This document shows positions 8,432 through 16,701 of a DNA stretch of 64,000 bases, one piece after another (position 1 is the stretch's first letter; every line of letters begins with the position of its first letter). The translations under genes were made by a program, and so were the position numbers. Source of the DNA: Rhodospirillales bacterium (GTDB lineage Bacteria; Pseudomonadota; Alphaproteobacteria; Rhodospirillales; JASLQF01); contig JASLQF010000065.1 of NCBI GenBank assembly GCA_030744625.1, positions 62,001-126,000 on the forward strand, written 5' to 3'. The notes under the pieces are model-generated. The model saw only the letters and a program-made list of their open reading frames with translations, was not told the origin of the DNA and did not search any database.

Positions 8432-8933
8432 TGGCGTGCCCTCAACCGCTTCTCCACTGCCTGACCCAGCCCCACACCGATGGCGCTTGCCGGGAACGTT
8501 ACCAAAGCCTTCAGACGGTCCAAGAGATAACGTTTCCGGGCGTTTAGACCGTACAAGCTAGCCCCAGGGTCGTTACTTGATCGAAGTCAAGGGGGGGTAT
8601 ATCGAAGGGTGTTGCAAAAGGCTAGCGACCATTAGGGGAGGAACGGCAACGAGCAAGCACACATGTGGTTCGCACGTTGGGAAGGTCCTTGAGAAAGGGT
8701 TTTCGCGCCGGTCGTCTATCAAGGGCAGCGGCGGTGTGGGGCTGGTCCTGGCCGCGGGGATCGCGATGGCCTTGTCCGCGGGAATCAAGGATTTCAGGAA
8801 TCACAGCGATTTCCAACTGATCTTTCTTGACAGCCCCGTGGTCGTGCTTTAGATGCGGGGCAATTGGAACAATGTTATAGTAGACGCCTGTTCTGGCATA
8901 AAACCGATTACCGAAAAACCCGGCAGGGAAGGT
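8432..8933. other. Approximately 500-base intergenic region with no convincing gene
   Basis: This gap separates the minus-strand MoaD-like gene from the plus-strand DUF35/thiolase operon and should hold the divergent promoters. It contains an FNR-like inverted repeat at 8577-8590, annotated separately. A TTGACA at 8827-8832 could be a -35 element, but no good -10 follows at the usual spacing. The track ORF at 8577-8852 (91 residues) has no recognisable family, no ribosome-binding site and low-complexity composition, so I do not call it. Confidence 0.5.
8577..8590. promoter_or_regulatory. FNR/CRP-family-like binding site
   Basis: TTGATCGAAGTCAA matches the FNR consensus TTGAT-N4-ATCAA at nine of ten defined positions. 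It lies 146 bases upstream of the second MoaD-like gene and further upstream of the DUF35/thiolase operon. Two related sites occur at 28328 and 40944. This is a pattern match only. Confidence 0.5.
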
Positions 8934-9395
8934 ATGGATCGCGTCTTCGACCTGCGCCCGAACGACTATGTGATGCTCGTCCCCGGGGCCTTCCACGTCC
9001 CCGAGGGGCCCGATGACGAGGCCTATCTCATCGGCAGCCGCTGCCGCGCCTGCGGCGCCACGGTGCCCCACCCCATGGCCGTGTGCCCGGCCTGTGTCAG
9101 CGCCGACACCATGGAGCAGGTCGCCATCGGCCAGCGCGGGCGGCTTTACAGCTTCACCATCGCCAACGCCGCCCCGGTCGGCTTCACGGCGCCCTATTTC
9201 CAGGCCTACGTCGAGTTGCCCGAAGGCCCGCGCGTTTTCGCGCTGATCAGCGACGACGTACCGGTCGAGGCCGACGCCCTCGCCGACGGCATGGAGATGG
9301 AACTCGTCATCGAGCCGGTGCGCAAGGACGAACAGGGTCGCCCGGTGCTGACCTACAAGTACCGCCCGGTGGCGTCCAACGGAACCGGCGCATGA
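8934..9395 (+). CDS. DUF35/OB-fold zinc-ribbon protein, thiolase partner
   Basis: The ORF track begins at 8853, but the ATG at 8934 (MDRVFDLRPND) has AGGGAAGG just upstream and gives 153 residues, normal for the family. A rubredoxin-like zinc ribbon, CRACGATVPHPMAVCPAC (C-x2-C-x11-C-x2-C), is followed by an OB fold (GRLYSFTIANAAPVGF...). DUF35 proteins bind SCP2-type thiolases or related acyl-CoA enzymes and are thought to help hold the acyl-CoA. Its stop overlaps the thiolase start as ATGA, so the two are almost certainly co-translated and form a complex. Confidence 0.9.
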   Translation: MDRVFDLRPNDYVMLVPGAFHVPEGPDDEAYLIGSRCRACGATVPHPMAVCPACVSADTMEQVAIGQRGRLYSFTIANAAPVGFTAPYFQAYVELPEGPRVFALISDDVPVEADALADGMEMELVIEPVRKDEQGRPVLTYKYRPVASNGTGA

Positions 9396-10573
9396 GGGAC
9401 GTCGCCATCATCGGCGTCGGCGCCCACCCCGCCGGCAAGTTCGAGGACAAGCGCCTCAAGGACCTCGGCCGCGAGGCCGTGTGGAAGGCGCTCGGCGACG
9501 CCGGCGTCGGTGCCGCGGACGTCCAGGTCGCCTACTTCGGCAATTCGCTGGGCGGCTTGCTGACCGGCCAGGAGGGTATCCGCGGGCAGGTGGTGCTCCA
9601 GGAATCGGGCCTTGGCGGCATCCCCGTCGTCAACGTCGAGAACGCCTGCGCCAGCGGCGCCACGGCGCTGCGCGGGGCGTGGCTGGAGGTAGCGTCGGGC
9701 AACGCCGACATGGCGCTCGCCGTCGGCGCCGAGAAGATGTTCGTCGGCGACACCGCCAAGTCAATCAGCGCGCTGGCCGCCGATTCCGAGATCGAGCTGT
9801 CCCAGATGGGCATGCAGTTCTCGGCCGCTTACGCCATCCACCCCAAGACCAACCTCAAGGGCAAGATGAAGGAATACGGCTGGACGCCGGCCGACTTCGC
9901 CAAGGTGGTGGTGAAAAACAGCCACAACGGCTCCCTCAACCCCTATGCCCAGCACCGCAAGCCGCTCGCCGAGGAAGACGTGCTCACCTCGCGCATGATC
10001 GCCGATCCCCTGACGCTCTACATGTGCTCGTCGATCGCCGACGGCGCCGCCGCCGCCATCGTGTGCCCCGCCGAGGACGCCAAGCGCTACACCGACAAGC
10101 CGCCGGTCAGGATCGGCGCCATCGCCCTGACCTCGGGGCAATACCGGTTGGCCGGCGACACCAAGCCCGACATGGTGGCGATGACGGCGGGCCTGGCCTA
10201 CGAGGCGGCCGGGGTGGGGCCCGAGGACGTCGATATCGCCGAGGTCCACGACGCCATGGCCCCGGCGGAGCTTCTGATCTACGAAAGATTAGGCTTCTGT
10301 GGCCCCGGCGAGGGGCCGCGCCTCATCGACGACGGCGTGACGACCATCGGCGGCCGCCGTCCCGTCAATCCGAGCGGCGGCCTCGTCGCCCGTGGCCACC
10401 CGGTCGGCGCCACCGGGCTCCTGCAGGTGGCCGAACTCGTCTGGCAGCTGCGCGGCGAGGCCGGCGATCGCCAGGCGGGCAACAATCCCAAGGTGGCACT
10501 CACCCATAACCAGGGCGGTTTGCTCTTGGGCATGGATTCGGCGGCGTGCACGGTGTCCATCCTGCTCCGCTGA
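9392..10573 (+). CDS. SCP2-type thiolase / acetyl-CoA acetyltransferase family protein
   Basis: The ORF track extends upstream through the DUF35 gene; the real start is the ATG at 9392 (MRDVAIIGVGAHP), giving 393 residues. The nucleophile is in VENACASGATAL near residue 85, and the C-terminal active-site block is VARGHPVGATG. The second, acid/base Cys of classical biosynthetic thiolases is replaced by the HNQGG block, as in SCP2-type thiolases and lipid-transfer proteins. Such enzymes cleave 3-ketoacyl-CoA, often with branched, steroid-like or aromatic side chains. Coupling to a DUF35 protein is typical of this subgroup. A CoA-transferase-like pair and an aldehyde dehydrogenase follow on the same strand. 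Confidence 0.9.
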   Translation: MRDVAIIGVGAHPAGKFEDKRLKDLGREAVWKALGDAGVGAADVQVAYFGNSLGGLLTGQEGIRGQVVLQESGLGGIPVVNVENACASGATALRGAWLEVASGNADMALAVGAEKMFVGDTAKSISALAADSEIELSQMGMQFSAAYAIHPKTNLKGKMKEYGWTPADFAKVVVKNSHNGSLNPYAQHRKPLAEEDVLTSRMIADPLTLYMCSSIADGAAAAIVCPAEDAKRYTDKPPVRIGAIALTSGQYRLAGDTKPDMVAMTAGLAYEAAGVGPEDVDIAEVHDAMAPAELLIYERLGFCGPGEGPRLIDDGVTTIGGRRPVNPSGGLVARGHPVGATGLLQVAELVWQLRGEAGDRQAGNNPKVALTHNQGGLLLGMDSAACTVSILLR

Positions 10574-10624
10574 CGGGTTCAACAGCAAAAACCACGAAGT
10601 ACGCAACGTTCACTGGAGAACGGA

Positions 10625-11545
10625 ATGTCACAAAGTAAGAAACGCAAGGAGGTCATCCGAACGGTGGCCGAGGCCGTCGGCCGAATCGAGGACGGCATGA
10701 CCGTGGCCATCGGCGGCTTCGTCGCCGACAACCACCCCATGATCATGGTCCGCGAGATCATCAGGAAGGGCCTGAAGGACCTCACCATCGTCGGTTCGGC
10801 GACGGCGGGCCTCGACATCGACCTCCTGATCGGCGCCGGCTGCGCCCGAAAGGTGATCGCGCCCTACGTCGGGCTCGAGAAGTACTGCCCGATCGGCCAC
10901 AACTTCCGTAAGGCCGCCGAGGCCAAGGAGATCGAGATCTGGGAGTGCAGCGAGTACACGCTCTACGCGGCGCTGTTCGCCGGCTCGGCGGGCCAGGACT
11001 TCATGTCGTGGCGGGGCGGCATCGGTTCCAGCATCCCCGAGCTTAACCCCGACTTCAGGGAGTTCACCGACCCCATCGGCGGCAAGAAGAAGTACCTGGC
11101 GATCCCCGCCCTGCGGCCCGACGTGGCGATCATCCACGTCGGCTGGTCCGATCCCTACGGCAACGGTCAGCATTTCGGCGCCCCCTTCGGAGACCGCTGG
11201 ATCGCGCGCGCCTCGGACCGCATCATATTGGTCGCCGAGCACGTCGTGCCCAACGACCTGATCCGCAAGAACCCGTTCATGACCTCGGTGTCGTATGCGG
11301 ACGACGTCGTCGAGGCGCCCTACGGCGCCCATCCCTATGCCGCCCACGGCAGCTATCGGGAGGACCTCGACCACCTGCAGGAATACATCGCCGCCAGCGA
11401 GGCCAACCGCAAGGGCGACACCAAAACGTGGGAGAAGTACCTCGACACTTACATCCGCGAGCCCGAGGACCACGTGGCCTATCTGGAGCGCATCGGGCTG
11501 CGCAAGCTGCTGGGGCTCTACGTCGCCCCCATTGTCACCTGGTAG
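10625..11545 (+). CDS. CoA-transferase family protein, subunit A (IpdA/GctA-like)
   Basis: This 306-residue protein begins with the family I CoA-transferase alpha fold: residues 20-45 include RIEDGMTVAIGGF, followed by REIIRKGLKDLTIVGSATAGLDIDLLIGAG. The motif WECSEYTLYAALFAGSAGQDFMSW resembles glutaconate CoA-transferase A and the actinobacterial steroid-ring enzyme IpdA. The partner gene lies 17 bases downstream. Family members either transfer CoA between acids or, in IpdAB, cleave a carbon-carbon bond of a cyclic CoA thioester; the beta subunit here favours the second group (see findings). It belongs to the same operon as the thiolase. Confidence 0.88.
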   Translation: MSQSKKRKEVIRTVAEAVGRIEDGMTVAIGGFVADNHPMIMVREIIRKGLKDLTIVGSATAGLDIDLLIGAGCARKVIAPYVGLEKYCPIGHNFRKAAEAKEIEIWECSEYTLYAALFAGSAGQDFMSWRGGIGSSIPELNPDFREFTDPIGGKKKYLAIPALRPDVAIIHVGWSDPYGNGQHFGAPFGDRWIARASDRIILVAEHVVPNDLIRKNPFMTSVSYADDVVEAPYGAHPYAAHGSYREDLDHLQEYIAASEANRKGDTKTWEKYLDTYIREPEDHVAYLERIGLRKLLGLYVAPIVTW

Positions 11546-11562
11546 AACCGAGGAGCCGAACC

Positions 11563-12396
11563 ATGAGCGACTATACCTGGAAGGAAATGATGGCGGTCCT
11601 CTTTTGCCGGGAGATGGAGGACGGGGACCGGGTGACATCCGGTGCCAGCACCGAGATCTTCTTCGCCGCCACCATGCTGGCGCAGAAGACCCACGCGCCG
11701 AACATGAAACTGCAACTCGGCGGGACTTGTTTCCTGTGCAACGTCACGGACGTGGAGATCGACAAGCTGCCGGCGACGTCGTCGAGCTACGAGCTTCTCA
11801 AGTACGCCGAGACCGTGCACGACCACTCCGAGACGTTCCTGTTCTACTGCCCGCCGGGGCGCGAGAAATACTACGAGGACGGAAGCCCCTATCGCGACAC
11901 CAATCACTTCTGGTTCGCCGACAAGTTCTTCATCGGCGGTATCCAGGCCGACAAGTTCGGCAACGCCAACCTCATCGGCCTCGGCAAACCCGGCGACATC
12001 ACGTTCCGCGGCCCGGGCTCGGTGGGCATCAACGACGTCGTCAACTCGGTGCGTGACGGCTACGTCTTCCTCACCGCCCACGACAAGCGCCGGCTGGTCG
12101 AGAAGGTGGATTTCGTCTCCTACCCCGGCCGCAAGATTTGCAAGGAGGTGGAGCTTCTGGGCAACGGCCCGAAGTGGATCGTCACGCCCAAGGCCATCTT
12201 CGACTTCGACCCCGAGACCGACGAGGCGCGGCTGAAATCCGTGTTTCCCGGCGTCACCATCGAGGACGTGAAGGAGAACACGGGCTTCGAGGTCAAGACC
12301 ACGGACGAGGTCGAGACGGTGAAGGAGCCGACCAAGGAGGAACTGGACGTGTTGCGGGGCGAGGTCGACCGGACCGGCGTCCTGCGCCAGGATTGA
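11563..12396 (+). CDS. CoA-transferase family protein, subunit B (IpdB/GctB-like)
   Basis: The ORF track begins in the upstream gene; the ATG at 11563 (MSDYTWKEMMAV) follows GAGGAG at good spacing and gives 277 residues. The family I beta fold is seen in EDGDRVTSGASTEIFFAATMLAQKTHAPNMKL. At the position where transferring enzymes carry the catalytic Glu (ESG/ENG), this protein reads LQLGGT, with no Glu. Loss of that Glu is a mark of IpdB-type hydrolytic proteins. It should form a heteromer with the preceding subunit A. The C-terminus is rich in Glu and Lys and longer than in IpdB. Confidence 0.87.
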   Translation: MSDYTWKEMMAVLFCREMEDGDRVTSGASTEIFFAATMLAQKTHAPNMKLQLGGTCFLCNVTDVEIDKLPATSSSYELLKYAETVHDHSETFLFYCPPGREKYYEDGSPYRDTNHFWFADKFFIGGIQADKFGNANLIGLGKPGDITFRGPGSVGINDVVNSVRDGYVFLTAHDKRRLVEKVDFVSYPGRKICKEVELLGNGPKWIVTPKAIFDFDPETDEARLKSVFPGVTIEDVKENTGFEVKTTDEVETVKEPTKEELDVLRGEVDRTGVLRQD

Positions 12397-12426
12397 CGAG
12401 AGAGATAAAAGGAAGGGAGCGAGATC

Positions 12427-13899
12427 ATGGCGAAAACTGCAGCGAAATCGAGCGCCAATGTCCGCGAGTACAAGCTGTTCATCAACGGCGAGTTCGTGGA
12501 CGCCGCCGCCGGCGGCACTTTCGAGACCATCAACCCGGGCAACGGCGAGATCATCTCGCGCATCGCCGAGGGCACGGCCGAGGACATCGACAAGGCGGTA
12601 GCGGCGGCGACCGAGGCCTTCCCGGCATGGCGCCGGCGGGCGGCGGCGGCGCGCGCCAAGGCGCTGTTCAAATTGAGCCAGCTGGTCGAGGCCAACGCCG
12701 CCGAATTCGCCGAGCTCGAGTCGCTCGACGCCGGCAAGCCGATCCGCGATTCGTCCAAGATCGATGCCGTCACCGCCATCGATGCCCTCGAGTACTTCGC
12801 CGGCATGGCGACCAAGGTCGAGGGCACGTCCATCCCGGTGCCGGGGCCCTACTACAACTTCACGGCGCGCGAGCCCCTCGGCGTCATCGCCGGCATCATA
12901 CCGTGGAACTATCCGCTCCTGCAGGCGATCTGGAAGATCGCGCCGGCGGTGGCGGCGGGCAACACGGTCGTCATCAAGCCGGCCGAGCAGGCCTGCATGT
13001 CGGTCATGCGCCTCGCCGAACTCATCGCAGAGGTCGGGTTCCCGCCCGGCGTCATCAACATCGTGCCCGGCTTCGGGGAGACCGCGGGCGAGGCCCTGGT
13101 GCTGCACCCCGGCGTCGCCAAGGTCATGTTCACCGGAGAGACCAACACCGGCAAGATCATCGCCGCCAACGCCTCGAAAACCCTCAAGCCGGTGGGCCTC
13201 GAACTCGGCGGCAAGACGGCGGTCATCGTCTACGAGGACTCGCCGGAAGATTACGCGTCCACCATCGCGGCGATGGCCATCTTCGCCAACCAGGGCCAGA
13301 ACTGCACCGCGGGATCGCGGCTCCTGTTGCACGAATCGCTTCACGATGCCGTGCTCGACAAGGTGGTCGAGAAGGCCAAGGCGGTAAAGCTCGGCGATCA
13401 GATGGACAAGGAAAGCACCATGGGTCCGCTGATCTCAGAGGAGCAGCTGGCGCGCGTCCAGTCCTACGCCGACGCCGGCAAGAAGGACGCCAAACTCATC
13501 CTCGGCGGCGACCCGCCCGACGACCCCGACCTCAAGAACGGTTTCTACTTCTCGCCGACCATCTTCGACGAGGTCGACAACTCCATGAAGATCGCCCAGG
13601 AGGAGATCTTCGGCCCCGTGCTCTCGGTGCTGACGTTCAAGGAAGAGGCCGAGGCCATCGCCATCGCCAACGACAGCCCCTTCGGCCTGGCCGGCACCAT
13701 CCTGACCCGCGATGTCGGGCGCGCCATGCGCACGGCCCAGGCGCTCGAAGTCGGCAACGTCTGGATCAACACCTGGGGCGCGGTGACCTCCATGTCGCCC
13801 TACGGCGGCTACAAGAACAGCGGCTACGGCCGCGAGATGGGCTTCGCCGTCATGCAGGAGGTGACCCAGGAAAAGAACATCTGGGTGAACGTGAAATAG
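12427..13899 (+). CDS. NAD(P)-dependent aldehyde dehydrogenase
   Basis: This 490-residue protein covers the full ALDH superfamily fold. The catalytic Cys is in FANQGQNCTAGSRL and the general-base Glu in LELGGKTAVIV. The substrate-anchor block IIPWNYPLLQAIWKIAPA is present. Overall it most resembles betaine-aldehyde/phenylacetaldehyde-type class I enzymes. It is the last gene of the DUF35-thiolase-CoA-transferase operon and is followed by a strong terminator, so it may oxidise an aldehyde formed in the same pathway to the acid that the adjacent acyl-CoA ligase activates. The substrate is not determinable from the sequence. Confidence 0.93.
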   Translation: MAKTAAKSSANVREYKLFINGEFVDAAAGGTFETINPGNGEIISRIAEGTAEDIDKAVAAATEAFPAWRRRAAAARAKALFKLSQLVEANAAEFAELESLDAGKPIRDSSKIDAVTAIDALEYFAGMATKVEGTSIPVPGPYYNFTAREPLGVIAGIIPWNYPLLQAIWKIAPAVAAGNTVVIKPAEQACMSVMRLAELIAEVGFPPGVINIVPGFGETAGEALVLHPGVAKVMFTGETNTGKIIAANASKTLKPVGLELGGKTAVIVYEDSPEDYASTIAAMAIFANQGQNCTAGSRLLLHESLHDAVLDKVVEKAKAVKLGDQMDKESTMGPLISEEQLARVQSYADAGKKDAKLILGGDPPDDPDLKNGFYFSPTIFDEVDNSMKIAQEEIFGPVLSVLTFKEEAEAIAIANDSPFGLAGTILTRDVGRAMRTAQALEVGNVWINTWGAVTSMSPYGGYKNSGYGREMGFAVMQEVTQEKNIWVNVK

Positions 13900-13930
13900 A
13901 AGCCCGCGTATCCTCGCATACACAAAAATC

Positions 13931-13966
13931 GGGCGCCCGAATTTCGAATTCGGGCGCCCTTTTTTT
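13931..13966. terminator. Strong rho-independent terminator, probably bidirectional
   Basis: A perfect 13-base stem (GGGCGCCCGAATT / AATTCGGGCGCCC) with a TCG loop is followed by seven T on the plus strand; the minus strand reads GATTTTT after the stem. It lies between the convergent aldehyde dehydrogenase and acyl-CoA ligase genes and should end transcription from both sides. Confidence 0.93.
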
Positions 13967-13992
13967 GCAGGCCATCGCAGTCTGCCCGGCCC

Positions 13993-15618
13993 CTAAACCT
14001 CCTTGGCTTGCTCGCGCAGCTTGAACTTCTGGATCTTGCCGGTCGAGGTCTTGGGCAACTCGCCGAAGACGACGTTCTTGGGCGCCTTGAAGTGGGCCAT
14101 GTTGTCGCGGCAGTGCTCGATGATTTCGTCCTCGCCGGCGTTGGCGCCCGCCTTGAGTTCGACGAAGGCGCAGGGCGTCTCGCCCCACTTCTCGTCGGCC
14201 TTGGCGACGACGGCGGCGAGTGCCACCGAGGGGTGCTTGTAGAGGACCTCCTCGACTTCGATGGACGAGATGTTCTCGCCGCCGGAGATGATGATGTCCT
14301 TGGCCCGGTCCTTGATCTCGGCGTAGCCGTCCTCGTGCCAGACGCCGAGGTCGCCGGTGTGGAACCAGCCGCCGGCGAAGGCCTCGTCGGTGGTGTCCGG
14401 GTTCTTGAGGTAGCCGCGCATGACGGTGTTGCCGCGCAGCAGCACCTCGCCCATGGTCTCGCCGTCCTTGGGTGCCGGCTCCAGGGTATCGGGGTCGGCC
14501 ACCATCATGTCCTCCATGACCTGGTAGGGGACGCCCTGGCGCGCCTTGATCTCGGCCTGCTCCTCGATGGGCAGCTCGTTCCACTCCTCGTGCCAGGCGC
14601 AGATGGTGCCGGGGCCGTAGACCTCGGTGAGGCCATAGACGTGGTCGACGTCGAACCCCTGGCGCGCCATCTCGGCCAGCACCACGGCTGGCGGCGGGGC
14701 CGCCGCCGTCTGCATCTTGACCTTGTGGTCGAACGGCACGCGGTCCTCTTCGGGGGCGTTGGCGATCATCTGCATGACGATGGGGGCGCCGCACATGTGC
14801 GTCACCTTGTGCTCGGCGATGGCCTGGAAGATCGGCTTCGGCTCGACCCGGCGCAGGCAGACGTGGGTCCCCCCCATCGCCGTGATCGTCCACGGATAGC
14901 ACCAGCCGTTGGCGTGGAACATGGGCAGCGTCCAGAGATAGATGGGATGGAGCGGCATCCCCCACGCCATGACGTGGCCGACGGCGAGCATGTAGGTCCC
15001 GCGGTGGCTGGCGACGACCCCCTTGGGGTTGCCCGTCGTGCCCGAGGTGTAGTTGAGGGCGATGGCCTGCCACTCGTCGTCGGGGAGGGACCACTCGAAG
15101 TCCTCGTCGCCCTCGGCCAGCAGCGCCTCGTAGTCGACCTCGCCGAGGAGCTCGCCGCCGGCGGCGGCGGGGTCGTCGATGTCGATGACCATGATGTCCC
15201 GGCCGAGCAGGTCGAGGGCCGCCTTGATGGTGGGCGAGAACTCCTTGTCGGTGATCAGGGCCTTGGCGCCGCCGTGGTCGAGGCTGAATGCGATCGTGGC
15301 GGCGTCCAGGCGGACGTTGAAGTTGTTGAGGATGGCGCCCAGCATGGGCACGCCGTAGTGGGCCTCGAACAGCTCGGGCACGTTGGGGGCCATCACCGAG
15401 ACCACGTCGCCCTTGCCGATGCCGCGCCGGGAGAGGGCCGAGGCGAGCCTGAGACACCGGCCTTGGATTTCGCGCCACGTGCGGCGTTGGTCGCCGTGGA
15501 TGATCGCCGTGCGCTCGGGGTGGGCTCTCGCCGCCCAGGACAGAAAGCTCACCGGCGACAACGGCACGTAGTTGGCCGGGTTCTTGTCGAGATGGTCTTC
15601 AAACGGATTCTTGGCCAT
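13993..15618 (-). CDS. AMP-forming acyl-CoA synthetase (fatty-acid-type CoA ligase)
   Basis: This is a member of the adenylate-forming superfamily. The P-loop-like motif is YTSGTTGNPKGVV near residue 180, the A5 motif is VYGLTEVYG, and A7-A8 is WFHTGDLGVWHEDGYAEIKDRAKD. The catalytic Lys of A10 lies near the end in PKTSTGKIQKF. The ORF track starts at 15627, but GGGAG sits nine bases before the second ATG (15618, MAKNPFEDH), so 541 residues is preferred. It resembles medium-chain or branched acyl-CoA ligases (AlkK/FadD3-like groups). It makes acyl-CoA for the thiolase operon on the other side of the terminator. A TetR gene lies upstream in the same orientation. Confidence 0.92.
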   Translation of the reverse strand: MAKNPFEDHLDKNPANYVPLSPVSFLSWAARAHPERTAIIHGDQRRTWREIQGRCLRLASALSRRGIGKGDVVSVMAPNVPELFEAHYGVPMLGAILNNFNVRLDAATIAFSLDHGGAKALITDKEFSPTIKAALDLLGRDIMVIDIDDPAAAGGELLGEVDYEALLAEGDEDFEWSLPDDEWQAIALNYTSGTTGNPKGVVASHRGTYMLAVGHVMAWGMPLHPIYLWTLPMFHANGWCYPWTITAMGGTHVCLRRVEPKPIFQAIAEHKVTHMCGAPIVMQMIANAPEEDRVPFDHKVKMQTAAAPPPAVVLAEMARQGFDVDHVYGLTEVYGPGTICAWHEEWNELPIEEQAEIKARQGVPYQVMEDMMVADPDTLEPAPKDGETMGEVLLRGNTVMRGYLKNPDTTDEAFAGGWFHTGDLGVWHEDGYAEIKDRAKDIIISGGENISSIEVEEVLYKHPSVALAAVVAKADEKWGETPCAFVELKAGANAGEDEIIEHCRDNMAHFKAPKNVVFGELPKTSTGKIQKFKLREQAKEV

Positions 15619-15751
15619 CGGTATCATCTCCCATCGGTAATTCGTGATCTCCTCTCCCGCGCCGGCATCACCAGGTCACGTCGTGGATGCCGATTTGGCG
15701 CTCGCGGAACGTCGCGGGGCTGGGCGGGGTGCGCGGCATGAGCCGGTCGTC

Positions 15752-16384
15752 CTACCAACGGCTCCCTTCGGGCACCAGACCGCGTAGCAGGAAGTCGGTC
15801 TGCTCGTCGATGAAACGGTCGATGGTGACGAAGCGCTTCAGGGTCCAGCTCTTGAGCGCCCACATGTGGGCGAGGAAGCCGGCGCTGTGGGCGGCGAGGC
15901 GGGCGTCGACCTGGCGAAAGGCGCCGGTGCGCACGCCCTCGAGGATGATCTTTTCGAACACGTCGGTGACCGCGGCATCGGACCGCAGCACCACCTGCTG
16001 GCGGTCCTTGGGCAGCACGTCGAGTTCCCGGTAGAGCAGCTTCACGTGCTGGCGGTGGCGGTGGACGATCTGGCAATAGCGGCTGAAGGCGTCCTTGAAC
16101 GCCTCCACCGGGTCGTCGCCGCCGGGCGCCACCTCGGCGAGCCCCCGGGCCTTCTCCTCCATCAGGTGCTGGGCGACGAGGAAGAGGATGTCCTCCTTCG
16201 ACGACACGTACATGTAGAGGCTGGCCAGGTTGAACGGACAGGCCTCGGCGATGTCGCGGATCGAGGTCTTGTGGAAGCCCTGTTCGAGGAACATGTGGGT
16301 CGCCACGTCGACGATCTCGGCGCGCCGCTGGGCGACGAGGTCGGGGTCCTTGATCGTGGTCCGGATATTCTTCTGCTGCGCCAT
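15752..16384 (-). CDS. TetR/AcrR-family transcriptional regulator
   Basis: The ATG at 16384 (MAQQKNIRTT) gives 210 residues; the track start at 16483 adds an unlikely Arg-rich leader. The N-terminal helix-turn-helix is at about residues 20-65 (AEIVDVATHMFLEQGFHKTSIRDIAEACPFNLASLYMYV). A helical ligand-binding domain follows, with DAFSRYCQIVHRHRQHVKLLYREL resembling FadR/KstR2-type regulators of acyl-CoA degradation. It lies upstream of the acyl-CoA ligase in the same direction and divergent from the transhydroxylase-like genes, so either may be its target. Confidence 0.88.
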   Translation of the reverse strand: MAQQKNIRTTIKDPDLVAQRRAEIVDVATHMFLEQGFHKTSIRDIAEACPFNLASLYMYVSSKEDILFLVAQHLMEEKARGLAEVAPGGDDPVEAFKDAFSRYCQIVHRHRQHVKLLYRELDVLPKDRQQVVLRSDAAVTDVFEKIILEGVRTGAFRQVDARLAAHSAGFLAHMWALKSWTLKRFVTIDRFIDEQTDFLLRGLVPEGSRW

Positions 16385-16701
16385 GGTTTCCGTTTCCGCG
16401 TTGGCGGCCCGACGAAGGGGGCCTGTGTCGCGGCGAACTGTAACAGGATTCCACCGTCGCGCCAACGCATCGGAACGGTCCAAATCACCTACGGAAAAAG
16501 CGCGCCCATGTGCGAGGCCCCGCCGCCGCCTCGGGCGCCATCCGGCGCGGCCCCGGCAACGACACGGGCGCCTGGGTGGTGATGTTCGGCTACGGCCTCG
16601 ACCATGCGGTCGATACGGGCTCTTCCCGCGCGCCCTTTTCGATTAAGATGACGACGCCGGTCACCGGGTTGCCGGCCACGAACAAGCTGGGGATGTGATC
16701 C
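16385..16701. other. Divergent intergenic region, possible gene remnant
   Basis: About 317 bases separate the TetR gene from the molybdoenzyme large subunit. The stretch stays GC-rich and codon-like, and short frames cross it on both strands, but none has a ribosome-binding site or a recognisable domain. It may hold a decayed gene fragment as well as the two promoters. I see no clear operator palindrome. Confidence 0.4.

Noticed and set aside
8577-8852. 91-residue ORF in the intergenic gap
   Set aside because: No ribosome-binding site, no family, and it overlaps the FNR-like site.
11518-13344. 608-residue minus-strand ORF over the CoA-transferase B and aldehyde dehydrogenase genes
   Set aside because: Both plus-strand genes are complete with catalytic motifs; the minus frame has Arg/Gly/Asp-rich shadow composition.
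12138-14024. 628-residue plus-strand ORF overlapping the aldehyde dehydrogenase
   Set aside because: It runs through the correct ALDH gene in another frame and over the terminator; it has Arg/Gly-rich shadow composition.
14008-15741. 577-residue plus-strand ORF opposite the acyl-CoA ligase
   Set aside because: The ligase on the minus strand has all adenylation motifs; this frame is a shadow.
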